A stretch of DNA of 64,000 nt from the NCBI GenBank assembly GCA_963800705.1, contig CAWDBV010000002.1, positions 372,001-436,000 of the forward strand, in the 5' to 3' direction. Position numbers and translations under genes: made by a program. Below the pieces are notes generated by a model. That model had not been told where the DNA came from and did no database searches. It worked only from the letters and a program-made list of their open reading frames with translations. Below are positions 8,520 to 16,618 of this stretch, one piece after another (within the stretch, counting starts at the first letter, position 1; each line of letters begins with the position of its first letter). The DNA is from CAWDBV01 sp963800705 (lineage in GTDB: Bacteria; Actinomycetota; Thermoleophilia; Solirubrobacterales; 70-9).

Positions 8520-9791
8520 ATGGCCGATAGCCGCCTGGCGGCAGGAACAATGGTGGGGCGCTACCGCCTCGATGCGCTCCTGGGCACGGGAGGCATGGCC
8601 TCGGTGTGGAGGGCCCGCGACGAGCGCCTCGGGCGCGACGTCGCCGTCAAGGTGCTGAGCGAGACGCTGGCGCTCGACCGCGACTTCGTGAAGCGGTTCG
8701 GCCGCGAGGCGCGGATCGCGGCCCGGCTCTCGCACCCGAACCTGGTCCAGGTATTCGACTTCGAGGCCGGCGGCCAGCGGCCGTTCCTGGTCAGCGAGTA
8801 CGTGTCCGGCGGAACTCTGGCCGACCGGCTCGCCGCCGGCCAACCGATCGACGCGGGCGGGCTCGCGCGGCAGTTGCTCGGAGCGCTCGAGCACATCCAC
8901 TCGGCGGGGGTCATCCACCGCGACGTGAAGCCCGCCAACGTGCTGATCGACGAGCAGGGGCGGGCGCTGCTCACCGACTTCGGGATCGCGCAGCCGAGCT
9001 CGGGCGGAACGCGGATCACCGAGACCGGCAAGGTGCTGGGCACGCGCGGCTACATGGCGCCCGAGGTCGAGGCGGGCGAGCCGGCGACGAAGCGCTCCGA
9101 TCTCTATTCGGTCGGTGTCGTGCTCGGTGAGACGCTCGGTGCCGAGTCGCCCCCCGAGTTGTCGACGCTGGCCGAGAGGCTGACTGCCGAGGACCCGAAG
9201 GCGCGACCGCGGTCGACGCGCGCCGCGCTCGGCATGCTCGAGTCCGACCCCGAAGCGCCGACACAGGCGATCGCTCCCACGAAGGTGCCGAGGACCGCAG
9301 TGATGCCGCGCCGCGGGCGTCCCACTCCTCTGGCCAGAACCGCTCGCCTTCCGTCTCGCAAGCGGATGGCGGCACTCGCCGCCGCGGTCGCATTCGGCCT
9401 CGCCGGGTTTGCCATCGCCCAGGGACTTGGCGGGGAAGGGCCGCCGAGCCCGCGCGCAGCCGCGCTCGGCACCCTGGGCGAGAAGCAGCCGACGGCGACC
9501 GAGGCGCCGACGACGACCGCGGCGCCGCCCCCGACCACGACCGCCGCCGCAACGGCGCCCGCCGCAGCGACGCCGGCGACCCTCTCCGACGCCTCGCAGA
9601 TCTGCGCAGCCGCCGGGCAGTTCGAAAAGAAGGAGCTCGAGACGATGCTGGAAGAGAACTTCGGTCTCGACAAGCACGCCGCGAAGGACGCGCTCAAGCA
9701 GTGTGAGGAGGACGGCGAAACCGAGAAGGGTGGAGGCGGGGGGCCGCCGCCCTGGGCCCGGTCCAAGGGCCACGGGGGCGAGGACGACTAG
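8520..9791 (+). CDS. membrane-anchored Ser/Thr protein kinase (PknB-like, no PASTA repeats)
   Basis: About 423 residues. The kinase domain has the glycine loop GTGGMASV (22-29), VAVKVL lysine (Lys44), HRDVKPANVL (catalytic Asp135), DFG (153-155) and an APE-like MAPEVEAG. The C-lobe is compact: after SDLYSVGVVLGETLG only about 40 residues remain before the RPRST end, so helices usually found there are shortened. A single membrane helix (about residues 282-305) follows a basic stretch. Outside it are a Pro/Thr linker, a small helical segment with a Cys pair (ICAAAGQF, LKQCEED) and a Gly-rich acidic end. It probably senses an external signal through that short domain; the ligand is unknown. TTG at 8517 precedes the ATG in frame and could also initiate. 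Confidence 0.88.
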   Translation: MADSRLAAGTMVGRYRLDALLGTGGMASVWRARDERLGRDVAVKVLSETLALDRDFVKRFGREARIAARLSHPNLVQVFDFEAGGQRPFLVSEYVSGGTLADRLAAGQPIDAGGLARQLLGALEHIHSAGVIHRDVKPANVLIDEQGRALLTDFGIAQPSSGGTRITETGKVLGTRGYMAPEVEAGEPATKRSDLYSVGVVLGETLGAESPPELSTLAERLTAEDPKARPRSTRAALGMLESDPEAPTQAIAPTKVPRTAVMPRRGRPTPLARTARLPSRKRMAALAAAVAFGLAGFAIAQGLGGEGPPSPRAAALGTLGEKQPTATEAPTTTAAPPPTTTAAATAPAAATPATLSDASQICAAAGQFEKKELETMLEENFGLDKHAAKDALKQCEEDGETEKGGGGGPPPWARSKGHGGEDD

Positions 9792-9797
9792 CGCCGG

Positions 9798-10193
9798 CTA
9801 GCCGGTCTTCTCTTCTTCTTTTTCGTCGGCCTTCGGCTCGCCGTTGCCGCGGCCGAAGCGGTTCAGGGTCCGGCGCAGGGGGTGCAGGGTCCCGGAGAGA
9901 TCGTCGAGCTTCTCGGGGAGCGGCTCGAGCTCGTTGATCAGCGTCTCCACCTTGACGTTCAGCCGCGAGACCTCGGCGCTCATCTTCTTGACCTCGGCGT
10001 CCATTGACGCGGCGCTCTTTTCGATCTTGGTGAGGATCTTCGCCAGCTCGGGCAGCATCTGCACGCCCTCGGCGATCTTTCCGATGTCGCCGAGCGCGCT
10101 CCCTATCTGGCGAGGAACCCCGTCGAGCGGGTTCTTTACAGCCACGCAGGCAGCGTATCGGTCGGCGAAGAGGTCAGTCGCCGGTGCCGACAT
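9798..10193 (-). CDS. small coiled-coil protein of unknown function
   Basis: 131 residues from ATG 10193. A heptad-rich helix runs from about residue 35 to 105 (LPELAKILTKIEKSAASM, VSRLNVKVETLINELEPL). It is followed by a basic NRFGRG and an acidic/lysine end (KADEKEEEKTG). There is no signal peptide or enzyme motif. It is divergent from the ABC exporter genes and its -10 overlaps theirs. A GTG at 10145 (VAVKNPLDG) is an alternative start 16 codons in. The function is not recognisable. Confidence 0.6.
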   Translation of the reverse strand: MSAPATDLFADRYAACVAVKNPLDGVPRQIGSALGDIGKIAEGVQMLPELAKILTKIEKSAASMDAEVKKMSAEVSRLNVKVETLINELEPLPEKLDDLSGTLHPLRRTLNRFGRGNGEPKADEKEEEKTG

Positions 10194-10202
10194 ACCCACT
10201 CG

Positions 10203-10210
10203 CGTATAAA
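10203..10210. promoter_or_regulatory. overlapping divergent -10 elements around TATA
   Basis: CGTATAAA reads TATAAA on the plus strand (10205-10210, 28 bases before ATG 10239) and TATACG on the minus strand (10208-10203, 9 bases before ATG 10193). The two elements share TATA. The plus-strand gene also has AAGAAGGG as a ribosome binding site. Confidence 0.45.
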
Positions 10211-10238
10211 CCACCGAACGCCTAAGAAGGGATTCCGA

Positions 10239-11249
10239 ATGGCAGCCGACAACAGCATCAAGGTCGAGGGCCTCGTCCGCGAGTTCAAGGAGATCCGCGC
10301 CGTTGACGGCATCGAGCTCGAGGTCGCCCCGGGTGAGATCTACGGCTTCCTCGGCCCGAACGGCGCCGGCAAGTCGACCACCGTCCACATGCTGACCACG
10401 CTGCTTCCGCCGACCTCGGGAACCGCGCTCGTCGCCGGCTACGACGTCGTCAAGGAAGGCGCCAAGGTCCGCGACGCGATCGGCGCCGCGCTCCAGGAAG
10501 CCGCTCTCGATCCGCAGCTGAGCGCCAACGAGCACATGCGCCTGCAGACGGCGCTCCATGGGTTGCCGAAGGCGGAACGCCGCTCGAGGGGCAAGGAGCT
10601 GATCGATCGGGTCGGGCTCGCCGACGCCGCCGACCGCAAGGTGAGCGGCTATTCAGGCGGGATGAAGCGGCGGCTCGACCTCGCGCTGGCGCTCGTGCAC
10701 CGGCCGCGGGTCCTGTTCCTCGACGAGCCGACCACGGGGCTCGACATCCAGAGCCGCCAGGCGCTCTGGGACGAGGTCGCCCACCTCTCCCGCGACGAGG
10801 GCGTGACCGTCTTTCTCACCACCCAGTACCTGGAGGAGGCCGACCAGCTCGCGGCGCGGGTCGGGATCATCGACCAGGGCAAACTCGTCGCCGAGGGCAC
10901 ACCGCAGAAGCTCAAGGCCGAGGTCGGCCGCCCGACGGTCGAGGCGGTCCCGGTCGAGCGCGACGACCGCGACCGGGTCTCCGGGCTGCTCGAGCGCTTC
11001 GGCGAGCTGGTGCCGGGAGCGCCGGCAGGGGCCGCGGTGCGGCTCGCCAACGGCCCCGAGGAGCTCGCCGACATCGTCCGCACCCTCGACGACGAGGGGA
11101 TCCGGATCGCGAACATCGAGCTCCACGCTCCGAGCCTCGACGACGTCTTCCTGGCCAAGACCGGGCGCTCGCTCGAGGGCGCGCAGGCCGAGGCCGAGGG
11201 CGATCCGACGACCGGCGAGCAGCCGGTTTACGAGGGGAGCGCCGCGTGA
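10239..11249 (+). CDS. ABC transporter ATP-binding protein (DrrA-like)
   Basis: A 336-residue ATPase of the daunorubicin-resistance type of ABC-2 exporter. Walker A is GPNGAGKST (about 38-46), the signature is YSGGMKRRLDLAL, Walker B is VLFLDEPTTGLD, and the Q-loop and switch histidine region (FLTTQYLEEADQLA) are present. The C-terminal 100 residues are the DrrA-type extension. It overlaps the following permease by 4 bases (GTGA), which suggests translational coupling. Substrate unknown; this class exports lipids, glycopeptide precursors or drugs. Confidence 0.92.
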   Translation: MAADNSIKVEGLVREFKEIRAVDGIELEVAPGEIYGFLGPNGAGKSTTVHMLTTLLPPTSGTALVAGYDVVKEGAKVRDAIGAALQEAALDPQLSANEHMRLQTALHGLPKAERRSRGKELIDRVGLADAADRKVSGYSGGMKRRLDLALALVHRPRVLFLDEPTTGLDIQSRQALWDEVAHLSRDEGVTVFLTTQYLEEADQLAARVGIIDQGKLVAEGTPQKLKAEVGRPTVEAVPVERDDRDRVSGLLERFGELVPGAPAGAAVRLANGPEELADIVRTLDDEGIRIANIELHAPSLDDVFLAKTGRSLEGAQAEAEGDPTTGEQPVYEGSAA

Positions 11250-12028
11250 ACCACCCGAGCCTCTGGCTGCAGATCCGCGAGCTGGCCCGCCGCTCGGCGG
11301 TCCGCACAGTGCGCCAGCCGGCGCAGATCGTGCCGGCGACGCTGTTCCCGCTCATCCTGCTGGCGATCAACTCGTCGGGGCTCGACTCGACGACCGAGCT
11401 GCCCGGCTTCCCGACCGACAACTACGTCAGCTTCGCGCTCGCCTTCGCCTTTCTCCAGGGCGGGGTCTTCGCGGTGATCGGCACCGGGCAGAACCTCGCC
11501 GAGGACAACGTCAGTGGCTTCTTCAACCGCATGCAGCTCACCCCCGTGCGCCCCGCGGCGCTGATCGTCGGCCAGCTCGCCGGGACGCTCGCGGTCGGGC
11601 TCTTTCAGGCGGCGACCTACATCACCGTCGGGCTGATCGCCGGGGGCCACATCGAGGCCGGGATCCCGGGCGCGCTCGTGTTGATCGCGCTCGCGACCCT
11701 GATCAGCCTCGCGTTCGGCTCGATCGGGCTGATCGCCGGGATGCGCGCCAGCACCCCCGAAAACGTCCAGGGGCTCTTCCCGCTCATCTTCGTCTTCCTG
11801 TTCATGAGCTCGATGGCGCTGCCGCGCGACCTGATGGAGCATCAGTGGTTCAAGACGATCACCACCTACAACCCGGTCAGCTACCTGATCGAGGGGGTCC
11901 GCAGCCTGCTGATCACCGGCTGGGACGCCGAGGCGCTCGCGCTCGGGTTCGGCTTCGCGATCGCGATCCTGGTCGTGGCTTTGAGCCTCGCGACGATCTC
12001 GATCAAGCAGAGGATGGTGAGGACCTGA
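11246..12028 (+). CDS. ABC-2 type permease, first subunit
   Basis: 260 residues with about six membrane helices and the ABC-2/DrrB pattern. A cytoplasmic N-terminal helix (QIRELARRSAVRTVRQP) precedes the first helix, then come SGFFNRMQLTPVRPAAL and a FLFMSSMALPRDLMEHQWF re-entrant segment with YNPVSYLIEGVRSLL. It starts with GTG inside the ATPase stop and its stop overlaps the ATG of the second permease. Two non-identical permeases with one ATPase suggest a heterodimeric exporter. Confidence 0.88.
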   Translation: MNHPSLWLQIRELARRSAVRTVRQPAQIVPATLFPLILLAINSSGLDSTTELPGFPTDNYVSFALAFAFLQGGVFAVIGTGQNLAEDNVSGFFNRMQLTPVRPAALIVGQLAGTLAVGLFQAATYITVGLIAGGHIEAGIPGALVLIALATLISLAFGSIGLIAGMRASTPENVQGLFPLIFVFLFMSSMALPRDLMEHQWFKTITTYNPVSYLIEGVRSLLITGWDAEALALGFGFAIAILVVALSLATISIKQRMVRT

Positions 12029-12798
12029 TGCGGCGCTACCTCTCGGTTGCCGGCGGGCTCGCCCGGCGCCTCCTCGACAGCTTCATCAGCAGCCCGGCGC
12101 TGCTCCTGCCGCCGCTGCTGATGCCGATCTTCTTCTTCGTCGCCTTTGCCGGCGGGCTCTCGGCCGTGACCGAGGTGCCGGGGTTCGACTATCCGGCCGG
12201 CTACACCGCGTTCGAGTACGGGTTCGTGCTCCTCCAGGCCGCGGCATTCGGCGGCGTCTTCACCGGATTCTCGATCGCCGCCGACTTCCAGTTCGGGTTC
12301 GGCCGGCGGCTGATGCTGGCGACTCCCCACCGCAGCGCGCTGATCCTCGGCTACGGGATCGTCTCGATGGTTCGGGCCGCGATCACACTCGGTGTCGTCA
12401 CCACGATTGCGCTGATCGCCGGTATGGAGGTGCTCGGCGGCCCGGTCGACCTCGTCAAGCTCTACGCGATGGCCGCGGTCGTCAACGTCGCGGGCATCCT
12501 CTTCTCGGCCGGAATCGCGCTGCGCTTCCGCAGCCTGCAGGCGACCCCGTTGATGATGGTGCCGACCTTCCTCTTCCTGTTCCTGGCCCCGGTGTATGTG
12601 CCGCGCGACCTGCTCGCCGGCTGGGTCGGCGCCGTCTCCAAGTACGACCCGGCGACCCACATCATGGAAACGGGCCGCGAGCTGCTCGCGAATCAGCCCG
12701 CCGACTACCTGCAGGCGATCGCGATCGCGGGCGGGATGGTCGCGGTGCTGTTCGTGTTCGCGATCCGCGGGCTGCGCAAGGCCGAGGCCGCGGCATAG
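12028..12798 (+). CDS. ABC-2 type permease, second subunit
   Basis: 256 residues. ATG 12028 overlaps TGA of the first permease (ATGA). It has the same fold as its neighbour: first helix ALLLPPLLMPIFFFVAFAGGL, FGFGRRLMLATPHRSALI coupling segment, and the conserved VYVPRDLLAGWVGAVSKYDPATHIMETGRELL near the C-terminus. It is the third gene of the exporter operon and converges on 12893. Confidence 0.88.
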   Translation: MRRYLSVAGGLARRLLDSFISSPALLLPPLLMPIFFFVAFAGGLSAVTEVPGFDYPAGYTAFEYGFVLLQAAAFGGVFTGFSIAADFQFGFGRRLMLATPHRSALILGYGIVSMVRAAITLGVVTTIALIAGMEVLGGPVDLVKLYAMAAVVNVAGILFSAGIALRFRSLQATPLMMVPTFLFLFLAPVYVPRDLLAGWVGAVSKYDPATHIMETGRELLANQPADYLQAIAIAGGMVAVLFVFAIRGLRKAEAAA

Positions 12799-12821
12799 GG
12801 GCGGCTTCGCCATAAGGTCGC

Positions 12822-12891
12822 GGCCACGAGCGCCGACCCCACATCATTCGCGACTGCAAGCAGCCGCTCCAGAGAGGGTCGGCTGGTGGCC
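12822..12891. repeat. imperfect inverted repeat between convergent genes
   Basis: GGCCACGAGCGCCGACCC (12822-12839) pairs with GGGTCGGCTGGTGGCC (12876-12891) around a 36-base interior. It lies in the only gap between the exporter operon and the convergent membrane-protein gene, so a bidirectional terminator or structured 3' end is plausible. There is no T-run. Confidence 0.35.
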
Positions 12892-12892
12892 G

Positions 12893-13387
12893 CTAGTGGA
12901 CCAGGACCTTCAGGAAGACAATCAATAGCCCGAAGCCCGCGGTGGCGATCATGGTGCCGCCCGTCCGGACCGGCCCCATCCCGGAAGCGCGGGCGATCAC
13001 GAAGCCCCAGATGAAGAGCTGGACGATCCCGAGGGCGATCGCGAGCTCGACCGCATTCCGGACCGAGATCACGTCGATCGACCCCAGGCCGAGCACGAAG
13101 ATCGCCGGGAGCGCGGCATGCAGCATCGGCCATTCGTTGCCGATCTCCCCGCGGATTTCATCCAAGGTCAGGGCGCGGGTCTGGTGCAGCCGCTTGGCGA
13201 CCGAGGCGGCGTAGATGTGCGCGACCCAGAAGATCACCATCGAGATCGAGACTCCGACCAGGATCTGCTCGGACTCGAGCCCCTGGTCTTCCGAGAACGC
13301 CGCGATCAGCGAGGTGACGAGCACCTGGCCGTAGATCGCCCCGGCGAGGTTCCAGCCGCGGTCGCGCTGTCCCCGGCGCGTGCTCAC
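12893..13387 (-). CDS. small multi-pass membrane protein of unknown function
   Basis: 164 residues, GTG 13387 overlapping the stop of the hydroxy-acid oxidase (GTGA). Five hydrophobic segments are visible (for example QVLVTSLIAAF, ISMVIFWVAHIYAASVA, AIFVLGLGSI, IALGIVQLFIWGFVI, ATAGFGLLIVFLKVLV). A cytoplasmic loop with LTLDEIRGEIGNEWPML lies between helices 2 and 3. I do not recognise the family. Coupling to the oxidase suggests a shared operon but gives no function. Confidence 0.72.
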   Translation of the reverse strand: MSTRRGQRDRGWNLAGAIYGQVLVTSLIAAFSEDQGLESEQILVGVSISMVIFWVAHIYAASVAKRLHQTRALTLDEIRGEIGNEWPMLHAALPAIFVLGLGSIDVISVRNAVELAIALGIVQLFIWGFVIARASGMGPVRTGGTMIATAGFGLLIVFLKVLVH

Positions 13388-14508
13388 TCTGCCCGCCGCA
13401 GCAGCGATTCGTCGACCCGCTCGATCGAGGCGTGGCCGCTGAGCGCGAGCGTGAGGTCGAGCTCGGCGAGCATCGAGCGCATCACCGTCTCGACGCCCGC
13501 CTGCCCCTCGAGCGCCAGCCCCCACAGGTAGGGGCGGCCGACCAGCACGGCGTCGGCGCCGAGCGCCAGTGCCTTGGTGATGTCGGCGCCCGAGCGGATG
13601 CCGCTGTCGAGCAGGATCGCGGTGCGGCCGCCGGCGGCCTCGACGACGCCGGGGAGCGCGTCGAGCGATGCGATCGCGCCGTCGATCTGGCGGCCGCCGT
13701 GGTTGGAGACGATGATTCCGTCGACCTCGCGCTCGGCTGCCTCGCGGGCGTCGTCGGGATGGAGGATGCCCTTGAGGACGATCGGCAGCGAGGTCTCGCC
13801 GCGCAGCCACTCGAGGTCGTCCCAGTCGAGCGAGGGGTTGCTGAACACGCCCAGGAAGTGGCCGACCGCGGCGGGCATGTCCTCCTCGGGCGGTTTCTCC
13901 AGCCCGGCGCGAAAGACCGGGTCGGAGAGGTACTGAGCGATCCCGATTCCCTCGAGGAACGGCAGGTAGGCCTGCTCGAGGTCGCGCGGCTTCCACCCTG
14001 GAACGAAGTTGTCGACGGTGACGACGATCGCCGAGTAACCAGTCGCCTCGGCGCGCTCGACGAAGCTCCGCGTCAGCTCCTCGTCGCTGGTCCAGTAGAG
14101 CTGGAACCAGCGCGGAGAGTCCTGATTCGCCGCCGCGATCTCCTCCATCGGGGTCGAGGATGCGGTGCTGACGACCAGCGGCAGCCCGAGCTCGGCCGCT
14201 GCCCGCGCGCTCGCCAGCTCGCCCTCTTCGTGGACGAGCTTCTGGACCCCGATCGGGGCGAGCAGCACCGGGGCGGGGATCTCGGTTCCGAGCAGCGTCG
14301 TCGAGAGGTCTCGCTCCGAGAGCTCGCCGGCGAGCACGCGGGGGACGATCCGCCAGCGGCGAAACGCCTCGAGGTTGTCGCGGATCGTGTCCTCGCTGCC
14401 CGCGCCCCCGTATATGTAGGCGACCGCGCGCTCGTCGAGGCTCTCGGCGGCGCGGCGCTCGAGCTCGGCCGAGGACATCGGCAGCGTCGGGCGCTCGTTC
14501 GCGAACAT
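13384..14508 (-). CDS. FMN-dependent alpha-hydroxy-acid oxidizing enzyme (lactate 2-monooxygenase-like)
   Basis: A TIM-barrel flavoenzyme that oxidises an L-2-hydroxy acid to the 2-keto acid. Motifs include APVLLAPIGVQKLVHEEGE, STASSTPMEEIA, RWFQLYW and LPIVLKGILHPDDA with the FMN lysine. The catalytic histidine is in IIVSNHGGRQID, and GIRSGADITKALALGADAV closes the phosphate site. The first ATG (14508) is too late: upstream in frame are PPYGDYYREIYAKG, matching the family N-terminus, but no start codon precedes the in-frame TGA at 14572-14574. GTG at 14566 followed by one extra base near 14556 would give a normal protein, so a frameshift error is likely. The substrate is uncertain. Confidence 0.85.
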   Translation of the reverse strand: MFANERPTLPMSSAELERRAAESLDERAVAYIYGGAGSEDTIRDNLEAFRRWRIVPRVLAGELSERDLSTTLLGTEIPAPVLLAPIGVQKLVHEEGELASARAAAELGLPLVVSTASSTPMEEIAAANQDSPRWFQLYWTSDEELTRSFVERAEATGYSAIVVTVDNFVPGWKPRDLEQAYLPFLEGIGIAQYLSDPVFRAGLEKPPEEDMPAAVGHFLGVFSNPSLDWDDLEWLRGETSLPIVLKGILHPDDAREAAEREVDGIIVSNHGGRQIDGAIASLDALPGVVEAAGGRTAILLDSGIRSGADITKALALGADAVLVGRPYLWGLALEGQAGVETVMRSMLAELDLTLALSGHASIERVDESLLRRAE

Positions 14509-14571
14509 CCCCTTGGCGTAGATCTCGCGGTAGTAGTCGCCGTAGGGCGGCTTACGGTTCGGCCACCGCGA

Positions 14572-16157
14572 TCAAGCCCGCTTCGCGGCGGCCCGGCTGA
14601 GCGCTTTCGGCGCGTAGAGCGCGACCCGCCCGCTCTTGCCCTTGAGCTCGATCTCGGGCCGGCGGTCGAATTCGTGTGTGTCCTGCAGCCGGCGCGCGGT
14701 CTCCTCGCTGATCAGGATCGTGTCGCCGGTCTCGCGCGTCGCGGCCTCGACCCGCGCCGCGACGTTGACCGCGTCGCCGATCACGCTGAACTCGAGCCGG
14801 CCGGCGCCGCCGACGTTGCCGGCGATCACTCTGCCCGAGTTGAGCCCGATCCCGACTCTCGATCTCACCGCCGAACTCCTTCTCGACCAGCGGCACGATC
14901 TCGAGCGCCGCGGCGAGCGCCTGATCGGCGTGGTCCTCGCCGCGGCGGATCGCCCCGAAGACCGCCAGCAGCCCGTCGCCGATGAACTTGTCGACCAACC
15001 CGCCGTGCTCGTGGATGACCGGCACCGCACGCTCGAAGAGACGGTTCAGGGTCGAGACCACCTCGGTCGGCGGCGAACTGCTCGGCGAAGCTGGTGAAGT
15101 TGCGGATGTCGAGGAACATCAGCGTCACCTCGACCTCCTCGCCCTCGAGCGAGGGGCCCTCGGCGAGGATGTGCTCGGCGACGTCGCGGTCGATGTAGGT
15201 GCCGAACGCCTCGCGGATCCGCTCGCGATCACGCAGCCCGGAGACCATGCGGTTGAAGCCGGCCTGCAGCAGCCCGACCTCGCTGCCGTCGTAGACCGGG
15301 ACCTCGGTCTCGAGGTCGCCCTTCTCGACCCGGGCGAGCGCGTCGCGGACCGAGCGCACCGGGTCCGCGGTCGCACGCGCCGCGAGCAGGACGAGCGCGA
15401 GCCCGATCACGAAGCCGCCGGCCCCCATCACGACCACGACCAGCGCGAGCTGGTGGCGGGAGAAGTCCTGCTCGACCAGGGTCGAGATCCCGATCGAAGT
15501 CAGCCCGATCAGCGCCACCCCGCTGCCCAGCATCCAGGCGATCAGGCCGCGGGCGGCGACCCCGGGGACGGCGGGGCGCTCGGGGAGCTCGGCGGCGAGC
15601 GCCCGCACGGTGGCGGCGCGGAGCAGGCGCTCGGCGAGGAAGTAGGCGATCGCGCTCGTCGTCAGGCCGGTGATGAAGACGCTGCCGCCGACCCGCACCG
15701 CGAGCTCGAGCGAGAAGGTCGCGTTGAGGATCGTGAACGGGATCACCGCCACCCCCCAGAGCACCATCATCACGAGCGTGATCTGCCCCGGCGCCCTGAG
15801 CACGGCGCGGCGTTCCTCGGGCCCGGGCGCCCGTTCCTCGCGCAGGAAGTGGCGCACCAGGCGGAGCCGCTTCGTCCCCCAGACGATCCCGACCGCGAGC
15901 GCGATCAGGACGTAGGCGACGAGCGCGATCGCGTTGGCTATCCAGATCTCCTTGGTGTCCTCGAGCTCTGGAGCCCCGACCAGGCCGGCAAACGCGAACA
16001 CGGCCACCGCCCCGACCAGATTGACGATCACCATCATCGCGATGATCAGCGCCACCGTCCGGCGCTCGAGGCCCTTTCCGGTGCGGGCCGACTGCGGACT
16101 GAGCCAGCGCACGGGCGCGGTCAAGACCCGTCCTGCTCGCCGCACAGCGCTCGCCAT
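14572..16157 (-). CDS. membrane class III adenylate/guanylate cyclase with HAMP domain, two frameshifts
   Basis: The N-terminal half is intact: about six membrane helices from residue 35 to 280, then a HAMP segment (LLAARATADPVRSVRDALARV, FNRMVSGLRDRERIREAFG). The cyclase domain starts with LMFLDIRNFTSFAEQ (metal Asp) and continues FIGDGLLAVFG, LNSGRVIAGNVGG and EFSVIGDAVNVAARVE with the transition-state residues. Continuing through the domain needs two +1 steps, near 15070 (after QFAAD) and near 14870 (after FGGEI). Both halves of the fold are otherwise complete, so I read it as one gene of about 525 codons. ATG 16157 sits 6 bases after a TACCAT hexamer. It should make cAMP (or cGMP) in response to a membrane signal. 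Confidence 0.78.
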
Positions 16158-16163
16158 GCGCTG

Positions 16164-16169
16164 ATGGTA
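16164..16169 (-). promoter_or_regulatory. -10 element TACCAT, leaderless type
   Basis: On the minus strand TACCAT ends 6 bases before ATG 16157 of the cyclase gene. This supports that ATG over the upstream GTG at 16208. Confidence 0.45.
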
Positions 16170-16200
16170 TGCCCCGCGCCGAAACCGGGAGACTCCCGGT

Positions 16201-16590
16201 GTGGACACGATCCTCGAGATCCTGCTCGTTCTGCTTGCGGTGGCGGCGGTCGCCGCCGTGATCGGCGCGGTGATCCTCTACCGGTCGCTGAAGGGGTGGC
16301 TCGACCTCTTCCGCGGCGAGCACAAGGAGCTGCGGCTGAAGTCGATCGAGCCCCCGAAGGGCTACATCTTCAACCGCGATGCGACGCTGACCTTCGAGGC
16401 GAGGGATGAGGACGGCAGCTCGAAGACGGTCGAGAAGGGAATCCCGATCCCGCCCGTGCAGGCCTGGGGCTGGAAGGTGCTCGGGCACGTTCCCGGACCG
16501 ATCGGGAGGCTGGTCGGAAAGCGCGAGCTCGACCGGGCGATCTTCAAGCGCGGCGAGAAACGGGATGAAAAGCCGGGGCCGGAGGCGTAG
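16201..16590 (+). CDS. single-pass membrane protein of unknown function
   Basis: 129 residues from GTG 16201. One N-terminal membrane helix (residues 4-26) is followed by a basic amphipathic stretch (LKGWLDLFRGEHKELRLKS). A soluble part with PPKGYIFNRDATLTFEARDEDG follows, then a lysine-rich end (FKRGEKRDEKPGPEA). The reading frame and codon bias look genuine. No family is recognised. It is divergent from the cyclase gene, and its stop codon is part of the TAGACT element before the next gene. Confidence 0.65.
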   Translation: MDTILEILLVLLAVAAVAAVIGAVILYRSLKGWLDLFRGEHKELRLKSIEPPKGYIFNRDATLTFEARDEDGSSKTVEKGIPIPPVQAWGWKVLGHVPGPIGRLVGKRELDRAIFKRGEKRDEKPGPEA

Positions 16591-16593
16591 ACT
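16588..16593 (+). promoter_or_regulatory. -10 element TAGACT containing an upstream stop codon
   Basis: TAGACT begins with the TAG stop of the preceding gene and lies 25 bases before GTG 16619. The same hexamer is found before the related surface-protein gene at 377. Confidence 0.45.
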
Positions 16594-16618
16594 CAGCTTC
16601 GAACTGAGAGGGGAGACG

